Made by a program: the position numbers and the translations under genes. From contig JAJLTO010000001.1 in the NCBI GenBank assembly GCA_030568195.1, positions 372,001 to 436,000 of the forward strand: DNA of 64,000 nucleotides, written 5' to 3'. The notes under the pieces are model-generated. The model did not search any database. It was not told the origin of the DNA and saw nothing but the letters and a program-made list of their open reading frames with translations. This DNA comes from Dipodascopsis uninucleata var. uninucleata. Lineage: Eukaryota > Ascomycota > Lipomycetes > Lipomycetales > Lipomycetaceae. Shown one piece after another: positions 1 to 11,719 of the stretch; position 1 is the stretch's first letter, and each line of letters opens with the position of its first letter.

Positions 1-264
1 CCTTTTGTTTCAATGCCATATGTTGCCTTTGGAAACAAGAGTATGTCATTGGAGACTCTCTCCAATAATCCTGATATGAACTACTGTAACTTTCTTCTCG
101 CGGTAGCCCAAATTACTATTGCATCTGGGGCCGCTGGTGTAATTGATCGATTAATTCATGACCAACAACAGCTTCTATCCCAGCATTCTTATCTCGACGG
201 TCGTATACAGAGCTGGACTGTTCTGACAAATAAACTACTACCACTGGAAAGTGAAGTTATTTGA
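1..264 (+). CDS. 3' end of an unrecognised protein gene (5' truncated by window edge)
   Basis: The frame is open from the first base of the window to a TGA at 262-264, so this is probably the last exon of a gene that begins outside. An ATG at position 13 could start an 83-residue protein, but there is no promoter in view. The peptide has a hydrophobic, Ala-rich helix-like middle (LLAVAQITIASGAAGV) followed by a Gln-rich polar stretch. I do not recognise a family. A C-terminal tail of a fungal transcription factor is possible but unsupported. The gene converges on VPS18. Confidence 0.4.
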   Translation, partial: PFVSMPYVAFGNKSMSLETLSNNPDMNYCNFLLAVAQITIASGAAGVIDRLIHDQQQLLSQHSYLDGRIQSWTVLTNKLLPLESEVI

Positions 265-1109
265 GAGATACGCAACGAACTTGAATTGATCGCTACGGCA
301 CCATAAATAAAGTACTCTTCTTGAAAACGCGGTGATTGTTATTTGCTAATTTCTCTGATTAGATATGAATATCTTTCTCTCATTATATTATTTTATTAGA
401 TTCGATTCGATTCGATTTATTTAATGGCTATTCTAGCTAGTTTCTATCTTGTTATTATCTCCCATCTTGATGTCTTTTGATTCGAAAATATCCGATTTAC
501 TACAAATAGGATCGTCTTAATCCTATGCTGATTGCTTTGATTTTGAATTATCAGTTAATTATTTCTCTTGCAGAACTAGCTGTGGTAATTTGTCAAGCTT
601 AATAATTACTCAGACAGATCTGTTTGTATTATCAAGCGAAATCAACAATCGAGACGATCCTTTTGTGTCTAGTAGTTTCACTGTTTCCTGAACGTCTCTA
701 AGATCTTTATAATAGCTTAGAATACAATAGCATAACACGCTATTGAAACCAGATTCACGTTGTTTAGTACAACATAATCGTTCATAAGGAATTCAGTGGA
801 CTCCAAAAAGAATTATTATACTACGAGTCATAAAGAGAAGAAGTAAATTAATAGATATTGGCTCCAGAAATCAACAGTTCAGTACGTAATTTTTTAGGTT
901 ATGATATTTATTCTAACCCGATATCTTAAATTCGCGGCTTGCACATTAAAATAGAGATTTTGCGAATTAAATAATATATAGTTATTAATATTACGGTCAG
1001 ATATATAAAACCAAAGAGCTTAGAGCACTGAAATACAATAGAGCTTGGAAATTATAAAACAGTAGAAGTACGACTTAAACGAAAAATAAATCCAAAGATA
1101 TAATTACGA
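265..1109. other. Intergenic stretch between convergent genes
   Basis: This AT-rich interval lies between the stop of the truncated gene and the stop of VPS18. I see no supported ORF, tRNA or structured RNA. It holds a short GATTC tandem repeat (399-418) and is otherwise presumed 3' UTR and terminator sequence. Confidence 0.6.
399..418. repeat. Short tandem repeat (GATTC)n
   Basis: About four head-to-tail copies of the 5-mer GATTC, the last ending GATTT, in the 3' flank between two convergent genes. A simple microsatellite with no evident function. Confidence 0.8.
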
Positions 1110-4100
1110 CTATAACGCCCACTCTGCAGATGATTTAGAGTCCTTCTCATCAATAAATGGCTCATCTATGCTCTCAATCATTTTTGGACCGCATAAAATA
1201 CATTCAGATGCTATCATGGCATCTAATTCGTCTGAAATGATACCTTTTTCAGTATCCATTTGTAATTCTGTGATTTTTCGCTTTACTCGAGAATTACCTG
1301 TTTCCGTCACCTTCGAGATCAAGCAATCACCATGAAATGAATGCTGGCAAGGAAATACATAAAATTGACGGGCAAGCAGAGGATAACAACAAATATAGCA
1401 TCTCTCACCAGGCTCAACAATAGAAAATCTAGATGCCAAACTTTCTATATCCGCTTTGATATTCTCTGCAGTCTTTGCAGATTCATCCATGTCCTTTCTT
1501 AGATTATCGATGCTTCGCGAATACTCTTCCAATGCAGCACAAATTTCTTCCTTGAAATCGTCAATGACAACAAAATTAGGAAAAAATGGTAGCAAATCCT
1601 CAATTTTTAACAGTTCGCATCTTTTAAGGAATTCTATAGCAGATTTAATACCATGTTCTTGACTTATCACCTTTTTAGCAACTCGTAACCATAATTTTTT
1701 GCGAAGTACAGTATCTTCTCCCGGACGATCTGCCACAACGCTTGCAAGCTCGGTATTGTCATGCTTGAGAGCAAGATTAACAGCTTCCTCATAGAGACCC
1801 ATAGAAGAATAGATGAAAATGCAAGATTGGACTCTTTCATGCTTTATGCAGAGTCTCAAGGCGAAGTCCGTATCATAACAACGCTGTAAGTCATGCTGTT
1901 GTAAATATTCTAGTAGAGGTTGCTCGTCCGAAGAAGGATCACTGGCATAAATGGAAATCAGAGTATTATGAACAGCTGCATCCTTACTCTTCAGCTTGTT
2001 AATGACGTAGTTCAAATACCGTATAGCATGATTCTGATCCTTTCCTGGCTTTACTGTTAGTCCGTAACTTAGTATTGCTGGTATAAGCTTTCTTGGTATT
2101 AAGTCTGGAACGCGCATCCAAGTATCGACCGTCTCTTTGGGAACATTTACTAAAAATACAGTCGAGTACTTATAGTAGATATCAGGGTCAGAATGCTTTC
2201 GAAGAACTTGAAGTGCCTCCGGCCATTTTTCCAAATTCACCCAATATCTTAAAGCATATGCGTAGTCATTGATTTCATTAGAATAAAACAGTAATTCCTC
2301 TTCGCGACCATGCGAAGCTATGATATCGTATGTAGTCTTCTGATCTAAATCGCTCTTGTGCCTGGAAACAAATTCATGGAATTCATTTTTTACTTCATTG
2401 AGCTCGTCCTCGACACTGTTCTTCTCTTTTTTAATCTTCCTAGGCTTTTCGAAGAGGTCTTGTCGTTCATCTTTTTCATCAATTATCTTCTCCAAAGGTG
2501 CATTGTTTCTTTCGAATTCCTTCGTAGCAAAAGAATCCTCTAACGAATTAAGTTTTTCCATAAATAGCTCCACGATCCAACTTGCAAGCATGGTCCGTTG
2601 CATTGTTGCTGTAGGCTTGTATCCATTTATCTTTATAACTAAATAACGTCGCAAGGCGTCCATTCTCTTGAGCTCCATGAAAGTGATAGCAACGCTCTCA
2701 AATGCTTTGCTACTCTTTCCCAATACATTCGCTGCCTCAAAGTAAGATTCATTCTTAATCAGGAACTCTCCATTTGCAATAGCAACTGCATCTCGTTGTT
2801 TTTCAGTTTTTGCGAATCGAAGAGCATTATCAAAGCTTTTCTGCTGTAAATAAATCTTCCATATGTCTCTTTCCTCATCTAAAACAGTTATTTCATAAAT
2901 ACTTTCGGATGAATATATCCAGAAGGTCGAACTTTTTACGTCTGAAGTAATGCAAATGATATTCTCGTTATAGGAAAGCTGCTCTTCAAATACTATACTT
3001 CCATCCAACAGGTTGACAGCTAATATCTCGTTCGCTCGCAAAATAAGAATATGATATTTGGTCAAAGCTATTGAATTAATACTACTGCTGTTACTGGGCA
3101 GTTTAGACTCACTAAATGAAGTAGCACATTATTAGTCTTTATACAATTCGAACGCAACTACTAAGATTTAAAATACTTACGGCAACAGTTTTGAGTCCTT
3201 GAAAATCATGTTACCAACTTCAGCGTTAGCAGGAGTAAGATAAAGCTTTCCATAAAATATCCCACTCTCGTTCAACCACGCAAATGTTCTTTCCTCTGAT
3301 GCAAGCTCCGAGTTGTCATCTGGTGAAATAGACAAGATAGATCGAGCAGCAGGTGAAAAATCTTTGTGAATTGCAGCACTTTCGTCATCGAAGAATTTGG
3401 TGAAAGTAGGACTGTAGTCACCAGGAGCATGCCTAATGATCTTCGCAACCCAATGCCAGAGTCGACCACCAGTCGAAACCAATAATCTACGCATGTCCGG
3501 TTTGCCTGGAATGAACTCTACAAACAATCCATCGATAGCATAACCATCTGCCGCCTTCCATGCTAGCCTTGAAAATCTCTCTTCTCTCTTAAAATACTCA
3601 TCTGAAGGTTCGATATAAGTTTCAATAATCTTTCCATCAGAGGTACCTATAAGAATTTCCTTCGTCGACGACGAAGGCTCAGTAGGATTCCAGGCAACCG
3701 ACGTAATTTGATTGCCCTTCAAACGTGAGAGTTGTTTTGCTCTAGGTGACCGAGCATGAAGATAAAAGTTTTCTGAAGTGGAAGTGGTAACCAATAAATG
3801 AGAGCCAGTAGGGTCCAAAAATATGTTTTTAATCGTTCCTGTTCCCGGTGATTTCAGCTTAGGTAACTCCACATCGTCAATGTCCTGCGGATTATTCAAA
3901 TCAATTCTAAGAATTTTTCCCGATCCGATTGCCATATATAATATATTATTAGATACAGCCATTGCAACTAGTGAAGTGATCTGAAATTGCAGTTGCACTC
4001 TTTCGATTGCAAATATAGGCAGGTTCTCGTCGTCCTCTACAACTCCAAACCCGTTCTGTGCTCCAGTGGTCATCGTGCTTGCAGGTGCACCATTTCCTGA

Positions 4101-4340
4101 GTACACCGGAAAGTCCATTTCCACGATCCCGCCTCTATATGGATTCACTAGAATCTTCAAATGGTCGTATTTATATCTTTTGGCTGTATCTTTACACCGG
4201 TTCCTCTCTACTAAGATTGTCGATAAGTCCACACACTAATCAAATGTTTAAATGGCATTCTGTATCTGGGTTAGGTGTCTAAATGCGAACAACTTTGTGT
4301 GTTACTAATATATTACTGATATTAAATTCTCATCTGTCAT
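1110..4340 (-). CDS. VPS18: Vps18/Pep3, HOPS and CORVET tethering core subunit
   Basis: Vps18 is a class C Vps subunit of the HOPS and CORVET complexes that tether membranes for fusion with vacuoles and endosomes. The exon model is 4340-4317, 4235-3181 and 3111-1110, about 1026 aa. The N-terminal half is a Pep3/Vps18-type beta-propeller, with hallmark strings IFAIERVQLQF and GKILRIDL near residues 70-120 and DPTGSHLLVT further on. The second half is an alpha-solenoid of clathrin-repeat type. The C-terminus carries a RING-like zinc finger (CYICCYPLL, PCQHSFHGDCL, ECILCGP). The second intron is well supported (GTAAGT donor, frame restored). The first is tentative: the frame upstream of the GTG at 4232 meets an in-frame TAG that fits a splice acceptor, and an ATG at 4340 gives an 8-codon leader exon (MTDENLIS) joined in frame. 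Confidence 0.93.
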
Positions 4341-4620
4341 TTGTACCCCTACCCTTAGACAGTCTGATTACGTCCACTGTCTTCTCGTTGCATATAAGCA
4401 GAACGAAAGGCATCGCGATGAGAAGTATATAAAAGAGATACAAGTTGAAAAGGCTGCACTTAAGAGAGAACTTAACTGTTGGTTAGATAGGAGGTTTTAG
4501 GGGAGTGGACCAGAAAGATCAGATTGGCCACTACAGGGCGATCTAGGACGCACGGATTTAGTATTATAAACCTGTTGTTGGCCCTGATTGAAGCAATAGC
4601 CAAAGAGGTTGGCCGACATA

Positions 4621-6961
4621 ATGGCATCATCAGAGCCAAACTCGCCGAAGTCGGTGATGTCTTCTAAGAGTAATCGAGAGTCGCATTCGATGTTCCCTAT
4701 TCGCTCGAACTCTTCTTCATCAAATTCATCGGTCTCAAGTACACCAGTGAGTCCTATAGATGGGGAACGTACCGGGCGATCAATGTTTATGCCGTCCTTC
4801 ACTAGTACAGCCCAGTTCTATTCAAGAGCAGATAGCAGACAAGATAGTAGAGCTGAGATATCATCAATAGAAATTTCTAAGCCAAGTAGGCCTGGTAGCA
4901 CATTTAGTGCTACGACTGGAGACAGTTCATTACCTGCGTCATTAGTTATGGCACAAATACCAGAGGACTCACAGCTTGATTATGATATTGGTAGGGACCG
5001 AGAAGACATGGTAGATATTCCAGATATTGGTGACATTCAATCTGGCGATGGAGATTTGGATGTTTCGGAACTAATACCCCGAATGTCAATTGAATCATCC
5101 ACAGATTCTGTGTCTTCTGTGTCTTCCAACACGATCAGTATTACTCCTGGCAAGACTAACCCGTCCCCGCTATCAGAATATGCCCCTAGCACAGGGCCTA
5201 CTCCTGTTAGTACCCAGTCAAACTCGAGTACATCTACTACTTCATCTTTTCGAAGAATTGTTCCACCTATCTCTTCTGCAAAATTCACGTCGTTCGCGTC
5301 AAATCATCCATCAACACGTGCTGTCTCTGCAGGTAGTAGTCAAAATACAACTAGATCTACTGGCCTTTTGATGAATAGAAGAAACAGTTTAGGTGCATCA
5401 ACTAGCAAGGATTCTACAAAGTTACCTATGGTACTTGATGATTCCGTAGTTACAACAACATCTACTGCGAAAAAGAGGGCAAACAAGTTGAGGAAGAAAG
5501 CGAGTGTCACTTCAATTGCGAATTTGGCACAAAAAAAAAGTAATAGCAGCCAAAAGGAACAAAGTGGGAGATCCAGATTTTTCTTTCTTCAAAAGCACCA
5601 CTCTACACCTCAGCAGAGCGCACCTCAGATACTTACTGGTGGGCCCAAACAACAAAGTACTCGTCAATATAAAGTTCTACCCCCTACAGAAGGCATCGGA
5701 ATGTCCTTAACCAGGACTAGAAGCTCTGGGTCAAGTTCAGGTTCTTCTACTACGAGTCAGAACAGCTCCGCTACTACTAGTTACGGACAAAACTCCTCTG
5801 CAAAAGCATCCCTGCAGACTTTGTTTATCCCAACGACTAAGATATCAGGTAGCCTGAGCGAGAAATCACCGAATTCTCCTCTAGAGTCTTCACGATCAAA
5901 TTCATTTGACCATCGACGGAACCTCTATTCTCCACCTTCTCCGCCGTCATTTTACTCGGTCATGTCGAATGATAGCGTTAAGCATAAACACCATCTTCTT
6001 TTAAGACCCAGGAAAGACTCTCATCCGGGAATGATTCTTTCATCCAGCTCCTCGAATTCTAAGCTGACTTCGGATGCTGGTACGATGTATTCTTTCAATC
6101 CCTCTTCTCCACATTTTGCGCCTTACGCACCGTATGGCCTTCAGAAGAGTATATCTAATCTCGACGTCAAGAGCATGAGCTATAAAGATATTACTAAGAT
6201 TGGAGAACAAGCTCTAGAAGACGTATGGCCCTTCTTGTGCGCTCGTGTTACACCTATCTTTACAGGTGATGGCTTAAAAGTACCTGTAGAAGATCTTAAT
6301 AAGCTAGTGCTTCTTCACGTGAAGCGACGTATTAGCGAGCATGATCCTACCACGCTTATAAATGACGTGAAGGACCTACTAAATACAGGCATATCCGGCT
6401 TTGAGTCGAGTTTAGGCACTTGGTCAAGAAACGCTAGTGAAACCCAAATGATGGGATTTGTTAGCGATGTCTGGCAGTATTTTTATACTACCGTTTTGCC
6501 TTACATACAGGCAGTATTTTTACCTCTTCAAATGGAGTTTCAAGGCGTTGGATCTTTGCTTACCAGTGACGAAGCAAAGAGATTTTGGGAGAGATCAAGG
6601 TCCTCATCTTCATACTTTAAGAATGTTCGGTTATTAGCATTAATGATTTTCCGAGATAATGTTATCTTACCTCTATCACAACGAATTACAGGTAAGCGGT
6701 TATTCAGTTTGGTATTAATCTATTTTTTTCTTCATTGTGATCTAACTCTATAAATTTATAGCAGTTCTTTTAGTTGATGTTCTCGATTTACCGGCCCGAG
6801 AACTTGTGGGCAAGCTGCAGCAGTGTATAAGTATTCTTTCATATGTGAGATCGAAGGATGACAATCAGCGAAAGATCAATGAACTACGGCAAATTGTCAC
6901 TGAAAGCATAAAAAAATTAGATGACAAACTCAACGATAGTAAGCAGCTATCAGCAGTATGA
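4621..6961 (+). CDS. HbrB/Bit61-like TORC2 subunit
   Basis: This encodes a member of the HbrB family (Bit61/Bit2 in S. cerevisiae, PRR5/Protor in animals), a peripheral subunit of TOR complex 2 that influences actin, growth polarity and AGC-kinase signalling. Exons are 4621-6691 and 6762-6961, giving about 756 aa. The first ~510 residues are low-complexity and Ser/Thr-rich with many SP and RxxS sites, as expected of a phosphoregulated tail. The conserved HbrB domain follows, from SISNLDVKSMSYKDI through EQALEDVWPFLCARVTPIF and VSDVWQYFYTTVLPYIQAVF to the short second exon (LVDVLDLPARELV...). The intron has a GTAAGC donor, a CTAAC branch and an ATAG acceptor. The in-frame TTG at 4609 precedes the first ATG (4621), which I chose. 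It is divergent from VPS18, about 280 bp apart. Confidence 0.87.
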
Positions 6962-7324
6962 TAAATTGGCGTTTCTACTTTGTATCTGGTATTGTAAAAT
7001 ATAATTAACCATCTTTGGATTCATGTCATTTTATTCGTATGTAAAATGTGCAACCTTTTTAAAATAGTTCTTTCTTCTCTATTCAGAACTTTAATATGTC
7101 CAAGCCTTTAGATATACTACTGAGTGATGTAATGCGAATACTACGCACAAACTATGTCTGCTACGACGAGCATGGCAACTGTAACTAAATGAAAAGTAAT
7201 TTTCTAATGAATTCATAAAACTGCATCTAGACAAACCGAAAATACCCAAAACCTCTTTATTTATACGTCCTATCTCTGTTCCCGATCTCTTTACGATGAT
7301 CATAGTTAAATTAATTGTACTGAG

Positions 7325-7720
7325 TTATTCAACACTTAAAGCATCCATCATTCCTAGTTGTCGGAGGAGTTGGTCGTTCAGTGACGATTTATCTTTAGCT
7401 TCTCGTTGCGTCAGCTTATCTTTAGATATCGCGATATCTCTAATATCCTGATTACAAGACTTTGTCTTGACCGGTATTGCCAGTCCTGATGCTAGATCCA
7501 AAACAATCTCTTGATCTAAGTCATTGAAAATCTTTTCGTTTGCATGTTTGTTCTTCTTGACAGCTGCTAATGATAGAGTAGTATTCTTTTTACTTCGCTT
7601 CTTGATTCCACGTTTCGTATGCGGTAACAAAGCTACTGTAGTTATAGACATCGATTTGCTGGAATCCTTCAATTTTCTGCCAGTGACTTGCTTTTGCGTC
7701 CTAGACGTTGATCGAGGCAT
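7325..7720 (-). CDS. Small basic protein of unknown function
   Basis: This single-exon gene encodes a 131-residue protein with a normal ATG. The N-terminal half is rich in Lys, Arg, Ser and Thr, including a cluster HTKRGIKKRSKKN near residues 34-46 that looks like a nuclear or nucleolar signal. The C-terminal half is more acidic and probably helical, ending NDQLLRQLGMMDAL. The composition resembles small ribosome-biogenesis factors, but I could not match it to Alb1, Slx9 or any other named family. It is divergent from the GON7-like gene (start codons about 170 bp apart). It is probably a real gene because of this promoter arrangement and the well-placed ATG. Its function is unassigned. Confidence 0.6.
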   Translation of the reverse strand: MPRSTSRTQKQVTGRKLKDSSKSMSITTVALLPHTKRGIKKRSKKNTTLSLAAVKKNKHANEKIFNDLDQEIVLDLASGLAIPVKTKSCNQDIRDIAISKDKLTQREAKDKSSLNDQLLRQLGMMDALSVE

Positions 7721-7892
7721 ATTGTCTGCTGTTTATCCTTTGTGTGGTTGGAAGTGAAAGTAAAAAAAATTCTGAATTCGTGAGCGGCTCAACTCTGATT
7801 TCTTGATTAAGAAATTTATTACTCATTCAAATTGGTACAAATGAAAGTTCTCGGCGAACGTTTTTAACAAATATACTACTACAACAACAAAG

Positions 7893-8204
7893 ATGCCAGG
7901 CAAGCACAGAATATCGGGCTTACACGCCCATTACTCGAATGATCTGTCTTTATCTGACGAATCTGTTGGAGCGGATAAAGAGACTTTGTCGAAAGACTTC
8001 GTGGTTAGCGAAGACTTAGCTACTGATACTAATACTGCGAGTGATGAGATAGCAAAACTAGCTCTCCAATTACCGCAAATTCAAAAAGATATAAACGAGT
8101 ATTTAACAGAAAGGATAGAAAGCGCGTCTTCTAATGGAGTTGATAGCCCTGCTGAAGTCATCGATGAGGATGATCTAGATAGCGAAGGCGAAGATGGCGA
8201 ATAA
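7893..8204 (+). CDS. GON7: Gon7-like EKC/KEOPS complex subunit
   Basis: The 103-residue product resembles yeast Gon7, the fungal accessory subunit of the KEOPS complex that makes t6A37 on ANN-decoding tRNAs and affects telomeres. The key match is the central helix LALQLPQIQKDINEYLTER (about residues 55-73), which parallels the Gon7 segment with LQDDINEFLTGRME. A short N-terminal segment with HAHY followed by KDF is in the position of Gon7's YSAP...KSF strand. The tail is acidic and disordered (EVIDEDDLDSEGEDGE), also as in Gon7. It is a single exon with an ATG start. The assignment rests on one conserved helix plus size, so it is good but not certain. It converges on BTN1. Confidence 0.68.
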   Translation: MPGKHRISGLHAHYSNDLSLSDESVGADKETLSKDFVVSEDLATDTNTASDEIAKLALQLPQIQKDINEYLTERIESASSNGVDSPAEVIDEDDLDSEGEDGE

Positions 8205-8585
8205 ACGCGGACTCTAATACATACCATTTGATTAAAAGAGTTGGTAACGCAGATGTCCTTTGCAATTGATATCTTGCATATAGGCTCTGAGCGATTTATA
8301 GTGAAGTTTATAAAGAAGGGAGCATCAAAATCAATTCTATAAATTAGCTTACTTATCAAAGCACATGCAATTTTGTGATCATTTTCAGCAGATTTACAGC
8401 AGAAAAGAGACAACAGTTCGGCGCACACAATAAATGATTTCAAAAAGGGAAATTAACTTAAACAAAAAATGGTCTTCATATAAACGTATGCAAGAATGTT
8501 GAAAATAAGCGAAAAATAAATATAACAGTATAAAGTGGATAATAAACTGAATACTGACCTGTAACATAGCAAAAAAAACGATGTT
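8205..8585. other. Intergenic, convergent 3' flanks
   Basis: AT-rich sequence between the GON7-like stop and the BTN1 stop. I see no supported gene or RNA here. A 120-codon minus-strand frame overlaps the GON7-like coding region and has no family resemblance. Confidence 0.6.
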
Positions 8586-10309
8586 TTATGTTAATCCACA
8601 GTAAGGTCTATCGTGTGCCTTTTGATAGGAACATAAGAAAGTTTCTACATAGAGGCATATTGTACCAGCTACTACTATTCCACCGGAATCCGAAATACCA
8701 ACAGCGCCCATAGCGAATTCGCGTTCCTCTATTGGAATACTCTCAGACACCAGCAAGAAAGTGTTGATATACGCTGCACCTCCCAGAAGACCTAAGACGT
8801 TGAGAATATTCTTAGCAATCAACAATAATCAATAGATAGTCGGAAAAATTACTTATAAACTTACCCTCATAAAATACAATTATCATAATAATGTAAACGT
8901 TAGGGATAATTACATACATAGACTGAACTACTAGTATGAGAACATTGATAAGCTGAAGAATAGCAGGAACATATAATTTTCTGATTCGAACGAAATGCGA
9001 TGACGAACGCGAAAAAAAAACCCCAACTTATGAAAAGTTAGCAGAACAACTATAGAGATGGTAGTCTAAATACTTACGCTGATAAAGGGTGCCATAAGTA
9101 ACATAAGCGTCTCGGTACTCTGAAAATGGCATTTCTTCAAGAGGAAATAGCAATGTGGGAGAAATGCCCTGGTTAATTATATATTCTCCAATATAGACGA
9201 GCATCAAAGGAAGCATATATGGAAAGAACAAAGGGCTTAGCCTTTTGATCGTCAGCTTAGCAGAGAGCATCATCTCATCCCATGTAATGATCTTAGATAC
9301 GCGGGCTCGCAAAGATCTAATCGAAAGGTTATCTTCGACAGTAGATGTCTGGGAGAGTATATTACTTGCAAAGGAAGTATCCACACTGTTTTCTTCGTCA
9401 TTCAATAGAGAGTATTGTCTAGCCACAGAGGTAAATGTGCCTGACCGTGAGGCGAGATGCGCGTCTGGTGCCGGCATTATCTTAAAAAAAGCAACAAAAA
9501 AAGTGAGAGGTAAGAGCTAATAAGATTATATGAGCTCGTGATTTATAAGAGCAGAACTTCAATGAAATTCAAAAGAGAAAGGAACGGTAAATCTTACACT
9601 AGACAAGAATATCGTCGTCTTCACACTAAGTCGCATCCATGTAGTCGCAACAAGATACAGGAAACCTGACGTAGTTTGACTCGTTAGCACCCCAGTTCTA
9701 TAACAAATATCTGTAGGTTATACATATTATTACTCACTGCCCGCAAGGCCCGCACCGCCGGTGCCTGAGCTGAAAGCTGCCATACTCAGCGGATCGTAAA
9801 AGTGCGTTAACTGGAGGAAAGTAAGTTCGCCCAGTCCTGACGACAGAGAGGCGAACACGACACCAATTAGTCGCGCAGGTATAGAACTTGCCAGTGCAAC
9901 GCATTGCATTCCAAACAGTGACATCGCAACCAGAATATAAATTCGTATCCTATATTATGAAGGAAATGCCAATTAGAGATGCTCTCACCATCTAATATAC
10001 TAATGACCTAACACTTTGGGCAACTTACTTGTACGGAATAAGATGTACATAGAAAGGTGCCGTAAGTTTCACCAAAAAAGAAGGCATAACGTCTGCCAAC
10101 AGTACCGTTGCCTTGGGAATATCTGCACCGACTAGGTCCAAGGCTGCAGATAGAATAATAACATAAAGAACATTGTTTATAAGACCGAAAATCCAAAAGG
10201 CGACGAAGAGCCGTGACCTGCCTCCAGTTGTTGGCGGTCTCGATTCTCTTGTTGTTACATTTCCATCGCTGTCTTCATCGCGATTGATAACTGTAGATTC
10301 TAGACTCAT
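8586..10309 (-). CDS. BTN1: Btn1/CLN3 (battenin) vacuolar membrane protein
   Basis: This is the orthologue of human CLN3 and yeast Btn1, a polytopic lysosome/vacuole membrane protein of the MFS-like battenin family, involved in vacuolar pH and basic amino acid homeostasis. Six exons (10309-10029, 9949-9738, 9710-9598, 9480-9078, 9026-8865, 8791-8586) join without frame conflict to 458 aa. Diagnostic strings are [20 protein letters not shown] near residue 30, [75 protein letters not shown] and [16 protein letters not shown]. All belong to known battenin transmembrane or lumenal segments. About eleven hydrophobic spans are expected. Every intron is about 30-75 nt with a GTRAGN donor. It is divergent from the RING protein gene, 300 bp apart. 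Confidence 0.94.
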
Positions 10310-10608
10310 CCTGTCAACATAAGCATACAGTTCGATACAGAATACGAATAATACTCTAGTACGACGGTAAACTAAATCGAGTAATATTCTCGTGCTGGTT
10401 GCAAAGTTCAGATTTGCGGTGAAATTTAGCCATGTGCACACAACTAAACAGTAATATATTACCTAAGTAGATATGAGTATCATCAGGTTAGGGTGTATTA
10501 TATAACTAGCGACTTGAATATTGATCTCAAACATTTCATATGAGATTTGTATATATGCTCAGAACTTGTACTCAAAGATAACGCAACAGCGACAGTTGAC
10601 TAGTGGTT

Positions 10609-11610
10609 ATGCGACATACTAGATACAAAAGTGAATCGTCAATTAAATCTCTAGTTTTGAATCCTTTAGGTCTGCGGCTGAAAAGATACTTAGTTGGAGA
10701 TAGTAATGCAGACGAACTATGTTGTGCGATTTGTTTGGCGTCATTGGATATCTACAGCACTATCTTGACAATGCCATGCAAGCATAAATGGCACAGGGAG
10801 TGTATTTCAGAGTGGTTAGAGATTTCTGCTTATGAAGTCTGTCCCCTGTGTAAATCAGAAGTAGGAAGCCTGCAGTTAGAATTAACAGGACAGGTGATCA
10901 ATATCCAATATATGAGAAGTTCCAAATTGAACAAAGATCTCGACAGGGAACACCGGAGACGAAGTGCACAACTATCCAGAAACCAAAGCCAACCTAGATA
11001 TAGGCAAGCGGTATTTAGAAATTCAAATACGGATGAAAAATACCGCAAGATCGTTCTTCGTCGAAGATATGTATATCAGAGACGTCTGCGATGCTGTTAC
11101 GTTGGGTCTAATGAATTATCGAAATATCGGAATTTTGGATGCGCAAAATTTCGATCCAGTCGTGCAATGCAAAAGAAAGCAAAAGCATTTATTAGACGTG
11201 ACCTCTCCGTATTTCCTTCTTTGTGTACGTCAATGTCACTTAACCGACATTTATCCCTTAGTTCTAGCTCAACATCGAGAACAATTGAATTTTTGATAGA
11301 ATATTTAGTGAATCTGTTGAGTTTCATTGATATGAAATCTATCCGAGGTGCAGAATTCTTGAATAAAGTAGTTTCTGAGCATCTTGGAGCAGACAACGGA
11401 TCAATTTTCTTGCATGAACTGTACAATTTTCTAAGAAGTCCTTTTTTAAGTGTTGAAGACTACGACAAGCACGTACGGTACATTATCGAATCAAATGATG
11501 CAGAAAACATTAGTCGGCTGATTGGTATTAGCCAACCATTGAGTTCATTATCAGATGAGCATATCCAAAATTATATGAGAGATAAAGGGAGATTCATAAA
11601 TATGAATTGA
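10609..11610 (+). CDS. RING-H2 finger protein, probable E3 ubiquitin ligase
   Basis: This single-exon gene encodes about 333 aa from the ATG at 10609; an in-frame GTG lies two codons earlier. A C3H2C3 RING sits near the N-terminus: C39-x2-C42, C57-x1-H59, H62-x2-C65 and C78-x2-C81, with the E2-contacting Trp and Pro (EWLEIS...CPLC). Behind it lies a highly basic, Arg-rich stretch (about residues 100-185) that could bind nucleic acid or act as a nuclear signal. The C-terminal third looks helical. The arrangement of an N-terminal RING plus basic region recalls Topors/ICP0-type ligases, but the rest of the protein gives no clear orthologue. The substrate is unknown. Confidence 0.75.
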   Translation: MRHTRYKSESSIKSLVLNPLGLRLKRYLVGDSNADELCCAICLASLDIYSTILTMPCKHKWHRECISEWLEISAYEVCPLCKSEVGSLQLELTGQVINIQYMRSSKLNKDLDREHRRRSAQLSRNQSQPRYRQAVFRNSNTDEKYRKIVLRRRYVYQRRLRCCYVGSNELSKYRNFGCAKFRSSRAMQKKAKAFIRRDLSVFPSLCTSMSLNRHLSLSSSSTSRTIEFLIEYLVNLLSFIDMKSIRGAEFLNKVVSEHLGADNGSIFLHELYNFLRSPFLSVEDYDKHVRYIIESNDAENISRLIGISQPLSSLSDEHIQNYMRDKGRFINMN

Positions 11611-11719
11611 ACGCCTCCATAGATTATTAAAGGCTAATATTATTCATAGTAGGAGCTAATATACATAATCATTAAGAGAAAGAAGAATATAATTGATTTC
11701 ATATGTCAACTTAGTTATT

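Noticed and set aside
2356-2646. Overlapping plus-strand frames inside VPS18, rich in Ser and Phe
   Set aside because: They are antisense shadows of Glu/Lys-rich coiled or helical coding sequence in VPS18; the sense frame carries the family similarity.
8081-8443. 120-codon minus-strand frame overlapping GON7
   Set aside because: It is Cys/Ser-rich with no motif, overlaps the better-supported GON7-like coding sequence, and has no promoter context.
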